A DNA stretch of 64,000 nucleotides from Adiantum capillus-veneris (taxonomy: Eukaryota; Streptophyta; Polypodiopsida; Polypodiales; Pteridaceae), in the NCBI GenBank assembly GCA_014529385.2, contig CM043955.1:147537140-147601139 (forward strand). Reading direction: 5' to 3'. The notes beneath the pieces are model-generated. The model did no database searches, was not told the origin of the DNA, and was given only the letters and a program-made list of their open reading frames with translations. The position numbers were made by a program, and so were the translations under genes. Positions 1 to 11,734 of this stretch are shown in pieces. The stretch's first letter is position 1; each line of letters begins with the position of its first letter.

Positions 1-232
1 TATATCTCAATGAGTTTAACCTAAAACAAGCGGCCACCCAAACTGAAGTTGTAACCCTAACACAAGAAGATCCCTATCTAGATACAAGAGGCACATTCTT
101 TTAAAAAATGCCATGAAAGACAAACAACTGCCCCGATGGGCCTCCTGGTTTTCTCACTGGGACTACAAGTAAGAACATAGCAAAGGATTCAAATATGTCC
201 TTACTGACATCTTAAGTCGACTCATTTTATAG
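1..232 (+). pseudogene. EPRV RNase H C-terminal remnant
   Basis: End of the reverse transcriptase/RNase H region of an endogenous pararetrovirus, entering from outside the window. The translated tail (tryptophan-rich 'WASWF' block followed by 'LTDILSRLI') matches the better copy at 24,880-24,975, and the DNA of the two copies is clearly homologous up to the stop codon. Frames are broken by indels and stops. It is followed at once by the promoter region, the usual caulimovirid order. Family-level assignment rests on the linked, more complete copy. Confidence 0.7.
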
Positions 233-661
233 GCCGGGTGGAGTGATATCATCACTTAGGTCATAAAAGATGCTACGGTTGTGCTGGCACATAGTGATTG
301 GAAAAAAGCGTGAGCATCTATCTATAGTGGTGTGCCCTTGAAGATTCTACCTAAAAGCTAAAGCCACTTTAGAAAAGGGATTCCCTGTCAACTTGTAAAG
401 TCACTTTAGAAAAGTGATTCCCTCTCCACTAGTAACTTAGTGCGCATGATAGGATACTTGCCTTTGAAAGGCACCTCACCTCTCTATATAAAGAGAGGGC
501 TCCTTCATTGTAAATCATCTCAAGTTGAGCATCTTAAGTTGATCCTATCCTTTTATACAGTCTCCATATCAATCCCTTGCACACTTAGTGTATATCGTTG
601 TAATTCTTTTGCCTTATAATAGACACCTTCTGCTTGTAATAATTGTGTGTGCATTTCTTGG
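233..661 (+). promoter_or_regulatory. EPRV intergenic promoter region, copy 1
   Basis: Intergenic region with the layout of a caulimovirid promoter. It opens with a near-palindrome (AGTGATATCATCACT) resembling bZIP-type upstream sites, has paired 'CACTTTAGAAAAG' repeats, then a TATA box (TATATAAA, 485-492) about 30 bases ahead of a probable start around CTTCATTGTAAATCATC. The same block recurs at 662-1075 and 24,978-25,405. Promoter function is inferred from layout. Confidence 0.65.
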
Positions 662-1075
662 CACTTAGGTCATAAAATATGCCAACGCTCTGCCAGCACA
701 TAGTGATTGGAAAAAAGCTTGAGCATCTAATCTATAGTGGCGTGCCCCTGAAGATTCTACCTAAAAGCTAAAGCCACTTTAGAAAAGGGATTCCCGCTCC
801 ACTTGTAAAGTCACTTTAGAAAAGTGATTCCCTCTCCACTAGTAACTTAGTGCACACGGCAAGATACTTTCCTTTAAAAGGCACATCACCTCTCTATATA
901 AAGGAAGTGCTCCTTCATTGTAAATCATCTCAAGTTGAGCATCTCAAGTCAAGCCTAGTTTTGTATACAATCTCCATATCGATCCCTTGCACACTTAGTG
1001 TATTTCCTTTGTAATCCTTTTACCTTATTATACACACCTTTCGCTTGTAATTATTATGTGTTCGTTTCCTAGTAT
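662..1075 (+). promoter_or_regulatory. EPRV intergenic promoter region, copy 2
   Basis: Direct tandem repeat of the preceding block, offset by 409 bases (the 'cacttaggtcataaaa' anchor is at 253 and 662). It keeps the TATA box (TATATAAA, 895-902) and the following 'CTTCATTGTAAATCATCTCAAG' stretch. The upstream near-palindrome is missing from this copy. A duplicated intergenic region is expected if terminally redundant or concatemeric viral DNA was integrated, or from later unequal exchange. Confidence 0.6.
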
Positions 1076-1086
1076 TAGAGCCTGTG
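1069..1086 (+). other. Degenerate primer-binding site (initiator tRNA-Met type)
   Basis: The sequence TAGTATTAGAGCCTG lies just after the promoter repeat and resembles the plant initiator tRNA-Met primer site (TGGTATCAGAGCC) with two mismatches in 13. Caulimovirids prime minus-strand synthesis with this tRNA near the start of the leader, so the position fits. The match is imperfect. Confidence 0.45.
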
Positions 1087-1784
1087 TGTATCACATGTGT
1101 GTATCACCTGTTAAGGTATCACTTGTTTTGAAAGCATCTCTTGTGATTTTCATCTTAATGCTCAACATCTATAACCTCTTCATTTCCTCCTATAAGAGTG
1201 ATTAACAAAAACTGTTCTCTTTTAACATTGTTTGCTCCAAGAAGCTATTTCCATTTTTTTGTATTGTGTTGAAAGGCAAGGTTGCGTGGTCTGAAGGTTT
1301 AAGTTGGCATTTGGGATATAGCCATAGGAAACAAATCCTCGATAAATTCCCGCAAAAATTTTCACAAAAATTCCTACCTCTCGACCCACTATCCGGTAAG
1401 ATTTTAATGGCATTTTTGAACAGATCATTGTCAAAAGTGACCTAGTCTCTTGCGCATCTCTCCATAGCTGTAGAAGAAGCAGAGCCCTCTGCCCATGGCA
1501 GATACTAGACCTAAAACTTGATCATGTATAAAAGCATAAAAAATTATTTAAACTTAAAGCCTCAACAATTTACTCAAACAATAGAGCAGTTGCATCTATC
1601 CCTATGATAATCAAATGCATTTCATAAAGCTCACTGAGATCCTACTGCATGATAAAGGTGAAGCCATTAAAAAGGGCTATCACTTTTTTCATCTTGGTTG
1701 TGTACAAAAAGGAGTAACCCTCTGTTTAGAGCAGGAATATCAATATCTTGTTTGGTAATGATTTTAGATACTTGATATAAAAAT
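1087..1784 (+). other. EPRV leader-like non-coding stretch
   Basis: About 700 bases between the primer site and the first recognisable open frame. AT-rich, stop-rich in all frames; the short minus-strand frame at 1222-1434 has no recognisable features. The position corresponds to a pararetroviral leader. No RNA structure was assessed. Confidence 0.4.
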
Positions 1785-2160
1785 TTGCAAGATCAATTCC
1801 CTGGAGGAATTGAAAGGAACTTAGCAGATGGACCATCTTATCTAGAAGACCCCTATTTTGTTGAAGCTTTAACTCTTGCAATTAAAATAGTCGGCTATGA
1901 CCTAAAGCACATGACCCCCAATGTAGAAATTTCTTTTTCTGTTTTAGGAAGAGCAGTAAACTTAGGACTTCTTGTAATTTATGAAGGGAAATTGATAGCA
2001 AATGAGAAGAAAGATCATAAAGGGCAAAACATAATTATGCGTTCCGATGATCATTATCAAATGCTGTGATGCGACCAAATTGCATGGATAGAAGTAAAAT
2101 TACTTGAGAATTGGGCGATAGACGAATAGCCTAGTTCAAGTAAAAAATAGTTAATACATC
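1785..2160 (+). pseudogene. EPRV movement-protein-like fragment
   Basis: A 94-residue frame that continues in the same frame past a stop ('DDHYQML' stop 'CDQIAWIEVKL'). It lies where a caulimovirid movement protein is encoded, between leader and coat protein, and has the alternating hydrophobic strand pattern of that family. I assign it by position and general pattern, not by a diagnostic motif. The AUG at 1785 is arbitrary because upstream frames are also broken. Confidence 0.4.
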
Positions 2161-2335
2161 ATTGAATATTATGAATATAGACTTATCTAATTATGTTATA
2201 AGTCAAAAACATATACTGTCTCTTGTTGTGCATAAAGCCCCTACCAAGTTTAGAGCAAAGTGAATAAAGGAGTATCAACATTCAGAAACTTTTGAGAATG
2301 ATGACAAAACCTTTTGTAGACACTACTTAAGACTA

Positions 2336-3142
2336 ATGAGTCAAAATGCCTCATCATCCTCTACATTCTCTATACAGTTTTATATGATCGAAGGTAAATA
2401 TTTTATTATCTCAGATATTGATAAAGTCTTTATTACACCTTATGTTATAATGACTGCTCACACAAAACCCCGTCATCAAGTGATTCAAAATAATTATCAG
2501 AGTGTGAAGTTTCATATGCTTGAAAAACCGTTACAGGACTTACATAGGCTTGTTTGTGAGTCAAGCCAGAACCTTACTTAATTGCATACACAACTTCAAA
2601 GCATGCTTCAAGCATCTTCTCCCTCATGGCATACTGATACCATCCTCTAAATATTTTCCATATTTATCACTCACTAAACCTTTTGTGCATCATCGTCTGG
2701 GTCACTTAGACAAGAGTCTAATGTCTTGAAATTTGAAGAAGAACAGGGTCATTCTTCAGACATTGAACCGGGGAGAGAAAATTGGGAAGCTGCAGAGCAC
2801 CTTTACTACAAGCTGCAAAGGAGCTTGTCGGAGGATGAAAGAGATCTCTACACTATTGTTTGTTGTCACAAAAATTGCAACAAATTTAATGACAACACAT
2901 GCACACCTCTATCAAAAAATCCTGAAGCAGTTGTCACAGAATCAATTGAGTACAATTGGGAAGAAGACCAGATAGAACCAATTTGGGATATGTCAAATGC
3001 GAAACACAGGTTAGGAATCAACAATTATGGCAATGTATTCTGCCAAGGTAATTGGGACCAATTTTATTACTTTTATGAGGAAATTATCTACAATGGTCTT
3101 CACGCAGAAATCATTCCAAACCTAGTATGCCATCTCCTCCCA
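2336..3142 (+). pseudogene. EPRV coding remnants, movement protein to coat protein interval
   Basis: Overlapping broken frames, the longest starting at 2726 and rich in acidic and aromatic residues. They lie between the movement-protein-like fragment and the coat-protein block. This stretch has no counterpart ahead of the second coat-protein copy (11,735-12,117), so the two copies keep different upstream parts. Product not recognised; probably the movement protein C-terminus and coat protein N-terminus. Confidence 0.35.
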
Positions 3143-4069
3143 GTACATATAAAAGTTCATTCAACATCAAAGATGAATCATAAATATATGATTCTCAAAT
3201 TGAAAACCCTATGGTTCCATTGCGAATGGAAAAGGACGAGCCAATGGAAGAAGCATTGCCGCCCAAACTCAGAAAACTCCCCAATTTGTGCAAGGTATAA
3301 AAAAAGTAGGAGATATTACCTTGTACAACATTGATAATCTAGAGCATGATGATATCATCCTAGTTCTAGAATACATGCATAATTGGATCTATCAACAAAT
3401 GCTATTTGAGGCGCATGAGACATGAGACTGCAGTAGAAGCTATAGTAAATGGTTTCACTGGAATCATCAAAAGATGGTAAGAAATGCTTCATCCCAAAGT
3501 CAAAAATTATATTATGCAACCTGAAGGAAATGCCTCTCCTCTCTTGCTCCTAATTGAAAGTATATATAAAGAGCTCATTGGGAATCAAGAAGATCAGGCA
3601 ACATTGGCATTACAGGCTTTTCATGAAGCTCAAATTTGTAATTTCTCCTCCATTTGGGATTTCTGTATTTATTGCAAAAATTTAATATATATAGTTAGAA
3701 TACCATTCTAGAGAAATCAAAACAGAATTTGTGCATAAACTGGCAAAAGCCATTACAAAGTTGCTTACTGAGAAATTGGACAACCAAAATGTGAATCTCC
3801 AATCAACTACAATTGGAGATATAATCCAAGCCTTACAGGTAGTAATACAAGAACTATGTATTCAAAACCAGGCACAAAAGGAATTGAAGGACTCAAAACC
3901 TTTAAATAAGTTCTTCAAGCAAAATCACTACTCTAGAGATTTTGGATGCGCCAACAAAAAGAAAGAATGCTCGTGCAAGCATCCCAATAAGGGAAAAAAG
4001 GAGAAGACGTTCAAACAAAGACCCAAGCATCAATTTTTTCAAAAACGTAAGTCCACATCTTTAAAAAAT
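3143..4069 (+). pseudogene. EPRV coat protein remnant, copy 1
   Basis: Homologous at DNA level to 12,117-13,045. It contains the capsid-like segment 'NGFTG.I.RW' and 'NASPLLLLIESIYKEL', then a Lys-rich basic region with a Cys/His cluster ('KKKECSCKHPNKGKKEK'). Several frameshifts and stops. The copy breaks at 4070, just ahead of the zinc knuckle, where the 4072-10651 transposon is inserted; the missing knuckle continues at 10,654. Coat protein and nucleic-acid binding are inferred from the family order. Confidence 0.6.
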
Positions 4070-4071
4070 TA

Positions 4072-4107
4072 GGAAGGGATTGGGGTATAGGAGGGCCTCT
4101 TTATTTG
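4072..4107 (+). repeat. Left terminal inverted repeat
   Basis: Begins GGAAGGGATTGGGGTATAGG and is the reverse complement of 10616-10651 with two mismatches. Preceded by the TA duplication. Confidence 0.8.
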
Positions 4108-4379
4108 CCATGGGATTAAAAATGAGATTAAGGAATGAGCAAATGGGGGATTGCCATGTGGAGGGGCTGAAATGGTGGGTGTGGCAGGTCCTAAAAGTGA
4201 GTGGTCAAACTTATAGGCCTAGAGGTGGAGGGGTCTTTTCTTTATTGATAAAACAAGAAAATTGAAAAAATGAAATGTTTTCCAAAAATTTGGGGTAAAA
4301 CTCTACTCTTTCTCTCTCTGAAGGTTGCTAACTCCTTCCCCCTCCCTCCCAAAAAGGGGATCTTTCAAAAAACATGTTG

Positions 4380-4665
4380 ACATTGTCTCTCTCCTCTTTA
4401 CTCTTTTCAAGTATGCTATCTGTATCCTCTCTCCCCTCCAACTATGAGGTCTACATCTCCTTCTTCAAGCCTCTCTCTCTTCTTACCTATCTGCAAGGCT
4501 ACTATCTCTCTCCTCTCTCTCCTCCAACTGTGAGATCTGTATCTCCTTCTTCAAGCCTTCTCTCCTCTTTACTCTCTCCAAGGTTGCAACCCCTATCCTC
4601 TCTCCTATCTAGCTATGAAATCTGCTTCTCCTTCTTCAAGTCTACTTTTCCCTCCAAATACCTGT
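4380..4665 (+). repeat. CT-rich tandem repeat
   Basis: Roughly three diverged units of about 90-100 bases sharing 'TCTCCTTCTTCAAG' and 'CTCCAACTATGAG/CTCCAACTGTGAG' blocks. It makes a Ser/Leu-rich open frame on the + strand that I regard as incidental. Confidence 0.6.
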
Positions 4666-4669
4666 TGCA

Positions 4670-6760
4670 GTAGAAATTTGAAAACTCCCTTCTCCATAGA
4701 TGACCCAACCTCCCTTTCCCATAGATGACCCAGCCTCACCTTCACACCTCTACGTAAACCTCTAGATCTGAAGCACTGGATGCTTTCTAGAGTATCTTCC
4801 TAAACACCTTCCTTGGTCCTTTGTCATCATCTAAATCTAAAGTGGTATACCATGGTATATCAACATTATTTTGAAGATTAGGCACATGAACATTGTTTGG
4901 TAAGATCATTAGGCTCCTTTCACCATATATATTGGTAAGAACAGTGAGATTTGTACCTATTTCTAATGTTATCATAACTTTGCGCAATATATTGGTTTTT
5001 GTTTCCATCTTCTAGGTAGAGATTTGTAGCGGTTTCTTTGTCTGACATTGTATACATCTTAGCCTTGTTGGTTACGTTGCACTAAGAATAATCATGTATA
5101 TGGAAAAATCTTGATTTTTTCTGTAGGGTATGCTGCATTTCTTTCATGTCTTCTTTAGGTGCTTGTCAACCCAAGAACGTTATTAATTCATTAAGATGCA
5201 ACAATGTGCAAGATGATAGGGGATTGCTATTGAATGCAAATGATTTATGCAGGCCTTCACAATACAACCAGACTCAAGAGAGGTATACTGAAGGGGTCAA
5301 GGAGACATATGGCTTCTCAAGTGCACCATTGGAAGGGGAGAATCATGGATTTCAAGAAGAAAACTCAAGATGGAAAGTTGCTAGCAAAGGTAGAACCTGT
5401 GTATATAGCTTCTCAATTGAAGCTTGATACATCCTTCCCTCAACCTAAGTTTTCTGCAAACTGTACAATGCCCTACTTTTGCTTACTTGTTTTGAATTGT
5501 CCCATTTACGCTTTTACCTCTTAGGTTGTTTCAAATGTGTACATGGTTTGATGTATTTTTCTTTTATATATTTTCCCATCTAACTTTATCGAGTGGGAGT
5601 CGGTGAAATCTTTTACAGGAAAATTTTAATCTACACATGTGGACCTTGGCAAGCTGTTATTGAGAAGTGTTACCTTGAGAGCTTGTCTCATAGAAGAAGT
5701 TCTTCTATAGACATCCTTATGTCACATCAAGGAAAAATAGATGTAGTAATATGTCTCCCATTAACTTAATAAGCTTGGATAGTTTGCAATGGCCAAGACC
5801 AAACAATGCATTGGGACCATCAACTTGGGACCAATAACCAAAAGAAGGATGGAGATGGATCTGCATGCTACACTGAAGTTTACCTATGGGTCACACAAAG
5901 CTACCCTATTTCTCCACACATGGTTTTTTATAATCCTTTTATGTAAATAGCATAGTTGTATCATCTAGAGAAAAGAAGTTTTTTACTTGTAAGGGCATCT
6001 CATTCCCATGATGTATCATTGTACTAGCTCAACCACAAAGCCCTATCTTAATGAAAAATTTATTTTGCGTCCCATCTATGTGCATAACTATGGATTGTAA
6101 AGTTTAAGTTAAGTTCTTTTAGTTTTCAATTCTATTTAGGTGGTGTTTTTGGTAGTTCATTAATTTTTGAGTTGAGAATGTGTCAACTTTGAAAGTCATC
6201 TACGAAGTTTTAAATTTCATTTCTCCTTGGCATAAAACACTAGATCTCCTGCTTTCTATGCTAGTTTCTCCCATCTACCTCCATGGCAACACCCCATGAG
6301 GCACTCCTCATGTATTTGACAAAGATGGGCCTTTATTGATCATATCGATACACCAGTTCCTATGTTTGAGGGCACAATTGACATAGTAGAAACATCAGCC
6401 ATTCACATTGATGCATTCAAAGAGTTTGTACATGGAGACACACATGTCCAAATATGCAATTGTTTTAAGGGACTCACACCATGTAGTTGTTGATTAATTT
6501 TCTAAGGCATATGTACAAATCTAACAAGAAGTTTTGATATTTTTTGTTGATTTTTTTGAAAGGGCTTGCTAAGAGGGACTACAAGATAGATGAGGATGAC
6601 CTCATTGACTTGGGCATGGGGTGTATAGGCACCCAATTCCTTAATTAGGACATGTTTCCAGCTTTTTTGGTGCTTCATTGTCATGTTCACGAATGATCTA
6701 GTCTTGCATGGCCTCTCTACAAGAAGTCCACTTATCTGAAAAAATATGGTCAATTAGAAA
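4670..6760. other. Transposon interior without recognisable genes
   Basis: About 2.1 kb of AT-rich sequence. Short frames occur (4787-5008 minus, 5146-5427 plus, 5234-5524 plus, 6502-6753 minus) but none shows domain motifs or a credible extension, and none resembles a mariner, hAT or Mutator transposase. I see no function. Confidence 0.4.
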
Positions 6761-6904
6761 AAGATAGGTGGTGGCTAGTGGTGGCAAGATATGTACCAAA
6801 AATTCATGTGCCACGGGTTTGTTGAGTATTGGGGAGAACCTAGGATTGTTAGTGTACCATGGCAAAAGTTTGGCCTATTGGATGTATTTTTGGGACCAAA
6901 AAGA

Positions 6905-7100
6905 GGAATTTTCCAAGCGAGGCCATGTTTTCGGGGAAAATTTGGCAAAATTGGGCGATAAATGCATCCAAAAACCACGCCATGAGGGTGTGCGGGTCTC
7001 AAGGACCCCAAAAAGTGGCCTATGGCACGGTTTTTGGACACATTTATCACCTGATTTTGCCAAATTTTCCCCCAAAACATGGCCTCGCTTGGAAAATTCC
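6905..7100. repeat. Long imperfect hairpin (79-base arms, 38-base loop)
   Basis: The arm 6905-6983 is the reverse complement of 7022-7100 with about 8 mismatches in 79 and no gaps; the loop is 6984-7021. This explains why both strands here give overlapping frames with similar peptides ('FSKRGHV.GENLAK'). The arms may continue outward with weaker pairing. It could be a foldback element, a MITE or a small-RNA precursor-like structure. Confidence 0.8.
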
Positions 7101-7289
7101 CCTTTCCAATCATTTTCCGTCCACCATCCATCCAAGATATTCCAGTAAAAGGGAATATTCTGGCGAGCCCGGTCTTGAGAGGGCCTTAAAAATGTGCCTT
7201 TCTAGAATAACATATATAAGAGTAAATCAGGCTCCATACTTAACAACTCTTGATGGCAGCCATTTTTTCCAATTCAAAGTTTATGAGCT

Positions 7290-8390
7290 TGTCCCATAGG
7301 TTTTATGAACTTTGCTTTGTTAGTTTTGGATCAATCTGGAGTCAGTTTATGGCCATAAGTCAAAATTGATGCTTTGCGCACCACCATGTCATTTTCTAAT
7401 GCCATGGGCATCAATTGATGTTTCTTGATGATCTAAATAAGGTACATTGTCTATAACCTCCATCTAGAAGCTTCATGTGCAATAATCAAAACTCAATTCT
7501 AGCACTTTGCCAAAAAAATGATTATTATATATAGACCCCCTTGGACCCTAAGTCAAATGGTCATATGAGCTTGTTGAAGTGTTCTATATGTCTATGCTAT
7601 GGCTCTTTCCAATTTTGGTTCAATTTTGGTGTATTGAGCCATTCACTATGTTCAATTTTTCACCCATCTATCTCGAAGAGGCCTATTGATCTAGGATTTT
7701 TCTTAGATTTTGTCAAAGTTTCAGATTGAATATTGATTTTTGGTTTTTTGGTTAGTTATTTTGGTTTTTCAGCGAGTAATTTTTCTCCTGCACGATGGTT
7801 CTTCCTCATAACAAGGGTCTTACAATTGTGCGTTTGTAGAATAAGAACTACAAGGGTAAATCACTCTCCATATTTAACATACATCCATGTCCATCTTTAA
7901 GGGGACAAAGTGTCAAATCGTAGGACTTTTCACTAAATCATGAATGTAGGTCATATATTTTTCAAATTGGCTCTGAATTCATTTTTAGGTATGTAGTGGA
8001 GTCGTAAAGCTTCTACAATGTCTCAATAACAATTGATGGAATTCAATACTCATTTAAGCTCAACCCTGAATTATAACTTAGTGCATAACTTCTATTTTTG
8101 AAAAAAGTCCTTCTTTTGGGTCCTTTGAAATCAAATACGAGTCTTATCTTTTTTCCAGATATTTAAACTATATTGTCATGTATATTTCATATTGTATGTA
8201 CAAGAGTTATGGACAAGTTACCAAAACAATCATAACCTATGTGGCCTAAGCCACAAGCTTGATCCAAGGCAATTTTTGTACAAATGTCCTAAGGTCTACC
8301 ACTAACTTGGTCCAAGGAACTTTATACATACACCCTAAGACTAATGCTAATAGACCCCACCATTCTAACCTTTGGCTACTAAAGATATAT
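7290..8390. other. Transposon interior, no genes seen
   Basis: AT-rich non-coding sequence. A stretch around 7805-7900 resembles 7165-7245 loosely ('TAGAATAA...TAAATCA..CTCCATA.TTAACA'), suggesting an old internal duplication. No coding signal. Confidence 0.35.
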
Positions 8391-8456
8391 TAAGTTTTAA
8401 GCACTTCCTTAAATTGCCAGTTAAATAGGTCCTCCTATACCATAGTCTTTCTAATT
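8391..8456. repeat. Internal copy of the transposon right end
   Basis: Diverged copy, same orientation, of the right terminus at 10585-10651: both read 'TTAAGTTTTAAG' then 'CTTAAA.TGCCA', a '.TCCTCCTATACC' core and a closing TTCTAAT/TTCCTAAT. It suggests a second element end nested or duplicated inside the larger element. Confidence 0.6.
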
Positions 8457-9585
8457 TCTATAAAGGTTGATTGCACTATTAGTAGAAACTACGTGTTTCA
8501 TGCCCACAATTGATGTCCTTTATATAGAAATAGAAATAATGAGCTTTCCTTTGTTTTATGGTGCCTTGTAACCATCCTTTTACATGTGAACTACAAGACT
8601 TCGTGGCGGTTGACCTGCACCTTGAAATAAATATTTGTGGGGATTAGAAAAAGGGGGAAACTTTAGTATAGACAAGTGGACACAATTAACCACTAAATGA
8701 ATGACAACATAAATTACTTCAAAAAAATGACAAAAAGCAGTGTAAGCAAATAGATGACATTGTAATATGGACAAGAATACATTGTATTAATCAAGTACAT
8801 GAGTCCACTGGCTTGGCATATGAGTTGTCTACATAAGTGTTCTGTAAATGTGAAATAGAGCTAGACTCTCAGGTCTCTCTCCCAACATTGTGATGAAGGG
8901 GTCCTCCCTTTTTGTTCTATTGCTCCACCTTTTTGGCCCCTTTGTCTTGCCTTTCATTTGCGCCACCTTTCTTTGTTGTAACTTGAGCAAAAATCTTCAG
9001 TTGATTCTTGGTTGCTGAGGTTTGGTTCCACACTTCAATGTCCATTTTACTTGGTTGGTTCTTGATCTGCAAAATTGACCACTAAGTGATTGGTTATATC
9101 TCCCCATGCATGAAATTGCACATTGTCTTCTTTTGCAATACGCCTTCTGCAAATCAAACATGAACACAAAGTTGGACAATATCAAAAACTAAATACAATG
9201 TGAGTGTCTTAAATCCACAATAGTGTACCTCTTCCAAAAGCATTGACTAGCAGCTTACAAATGACTGTTTTGGAGGTATTAGTACTAGTTTCCAATGTTT
9301 TTGAATATATAAGATCTAATAAAGAAGAGATAATTAATAAATAATACTTCTAATCTCAAGAGAAATCTTCAATAAGCCATTCATGGGAAAAATAAACTAA
9401 CCACACATGCTTTGCAGGAATAAGCACTTACCTAAGGATCCTTTGCCAACATTGAAAGTGTGTGACCCTTGATAAGCCTTACATACACCCCTTGCATTTC
9501 ACTTCATTAGCACCATGTACAATAGATCTCTAGTCCATTATAATCCTTTGGTAGCTACGAGCAAGTACACTCCTCTGGTGCCTAG

Positions 9586-9716
<131 letters not shown>

Positions 9717-9837
9717 GGGAAGGAGACACTGTAGCAATTGTGGAAAGAGATCTCAAATGGGATAGGGAGCTAGAGTAGAAAGTTGGTGGTGCAGGTTATG
9801 GAACTTGAAAGAGAGATCCAAACTTAGGAAGAGAATG

Positions 9838-10205
9838 AAAGTGGGCCCTTGATGAATGAAGGAGATATTGGAGCTATGGAGAAAGAGGTTGTAAATCTAG
9901 AAGGAGATGTTGGAGCTATGGAGGAAGGGGTTGCAGATCTTGAAGAAGATGTTGGAGCTATGGAGAAAGAGGTTGCAGATCTAGAAGGAGATGTTGGACC
10001 TGTGGAGAAATAGGTTGAAAGTCTAGAGGGGGATGTTATAGCTATGGAGAAAGAGGTTGCAGATGTAGAAGGAGATGTTGGATCTGTTGAGAAATAGGTT
10101 GAAAATCTAGATGGAGATGTTGTAGCTATGGAGAAAGAGGTTGCAGATGTAGAAGGAGATGTTGTAGCTATGGAGGAGGAGGAGGCTGCAAATCTAGAAG
10201 GAGAT
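9838..10205 (+). repeat. 42-base minisatellite with coiled-coil-like reading frame
   Basis: Tandem units of about 42 bases. In one + frame they read as the heptad-like peptide 'EGDVGAMEKEVADL', repeated about eight times and interrupted by two in-frame TAG codons. The - strand frame at 9824-10351 is Ser/Thr-rich and looks like its shadow. Possibly the relic of a captured coiled-coil exon; equally it could be a simple minisatellite. Confidence 0.6.
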
Positions 10206-10259
10206 ATTATAGAGTTAAAATGATGTGTGGTAGACCACTTTACAAAAATGTGCCCTAGC

Positions 10260-10261
<2 letters not shown>

Positions 10262-10321
<60 letters not shown>
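10262..10321 (+). repeat. (GA)n microsatellite
   Basis: About 30 GA dinucleotides directly after the minisatellite. Confidence 0.95.
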
Positions 10322-10323
<2 letters not shown>

Positions 10324-10615
10324 AATATTGCAAATCTGCACTTTTCAGCAAGAGAGAGAAAGAGATCTTGGGCCACTTTTGGAGGGAGAGAAAGAGGAAG
10401 AGAGATAAGACAAAGAGGGAAACTTTTAATATTTAAAATTTAAAAAAGTACTTTTTGGGGGGAGAGTAACTCCAGCCAAATCTAGTATAATCTGCATATA
10501 TTCTTCAAGAAAAAAAAGCAAAAGTATTTTTATATTTGCATGCCTAGGCTATCTACCCCACCATTATAGCGTTTGGTCAAAGCTTGATTAAGTTTTAAGT
10601 ATTTTCTTAAACTGC

Positions 10616-10651
10616 CAAATAAAGAGGCCCTCCTATACCCCATTCTCTTCC
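10616..10651 (-). repeat. Right terminal inverted repeat
   Basis: Reverse complement of the left end 4072-4107 with two mismatches, followed by the TA duplication and then EPRV zinc-knuckle sequence. Confidence 0.8.
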
Positions 10652-10653
10652 TA

Positions 10654-11715
10654 ATGGCTTTGTTTGTGGCAAACCGGGTCATTGGGTCTTTGAATGTCCC
10701 AAGAAGAAAAAATTAGTGTCTTTTAAAAATATAATCCTAGAAGATGGGTATAGCTACTCAGAGCTATCCTCTTCAGATATCTTAGAGTTTGAATTCAACA
10801 TTGCTCAATTTGCAAGCAAGTCTTCTTTATCAGCAAACATCAACTACAATTCAGACTCGAGTTTTGAGGAGTGTCCCAAAGCTCTTAATGTATGAGCTTA
10901 GAAGACTTCATGCCTATTCCTTTTAATCCTCAACAATGGAAAAAGTTTTCTAAAGGAAAACAACAATACATGTTTGAAGATTCAAAGTCAAACAATTCAA
11001 ATCTCTCCCTTGACTCTAAAAAATTAGGTAAAAAGGCCTTCTCAAAGAAAAGTTACAATGCGGTAACTACATTTCAAAAGCAACTAAAAGCTGCTCTGAA
11101 GGAAGCTAATAAACCTAAGCCACAAGATTTAGAAAAAATGCTTATTCAAGCTTTAGCAAAGAAAATGAAAATGAAACAAATTCAGGAGAATAAGCCCCTC
11201 TTTGATCATCACTTTATCAACAATCTATTCTCAGGAAAAATCAAAGCTAGATCAACCCATCAGCTACCACCGGGAAGAGAACCCTCCTCTCCTTCCAATT
11301 TTGATGATGAAACCATAGAATATCCCCAAGATCTTCCCTCGACATCACATAAAATCCCTGGTATATCATACAAAGAGTTTCTCCAAAAAGAAACAACATT
11401 ATGACAAAAGGGAAGAGTTGCTTGTTGAAAAGAAACAAGCTCTACTTTGATGGGAAACCAATCTACAAGAAAGAGAAAAAGCTCTTCTCTCTAGGCGGGG
11501 TGATGAGAAATATCCACCATATCCACCAACCTCACCAGTTACAGTTACAACCTCTCTAGCTCCAATTCCATGGGATATTTTGCTACCAAAAGAACAATCA
11601 CCAAAAACAGCTAAGGAGCCAAACCAAAAGATAATATACTATCCAAAGAATACATACAGAGCTTTCAAGAATTATTAACTCTGTCCAAGCAATAAAAGGT
11701 CCAACCATCTTGTCA
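10654..11715 (+). pseudogene. EPRV zinc knuckle and linker, copy 1
   Basis: Continues the coat-protein copy that stops at 4069. It starts with a knuckle-like 'FVCGKPGHWVFEC' in which the first Cys of C-X2-C-X4-H-X4-C is absent, then an acidic Ser-rich stretch and the 170-residue frame at 10892-11404 (Lys-rich, 'QKQLKAALKEA'). Stops at the end of that frame and beyond break it. It matches 13,061-13,760 plus 22,858-23,230 closely, then switches near 11,715 to a coat-protein N-terminal segment, so there is a rearrangement joint here. Confidence 0.6.
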
Positions 11716-11734
11716 TGAGTCTTTTAAACTAACG

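Noticed and set aside
6768-7299. Four overlapping frames on both strands, two over 110 residues
   Set aside because: They are explained by the inverted repeat; the peptides from opposite strands mirror each other and have no domain features.
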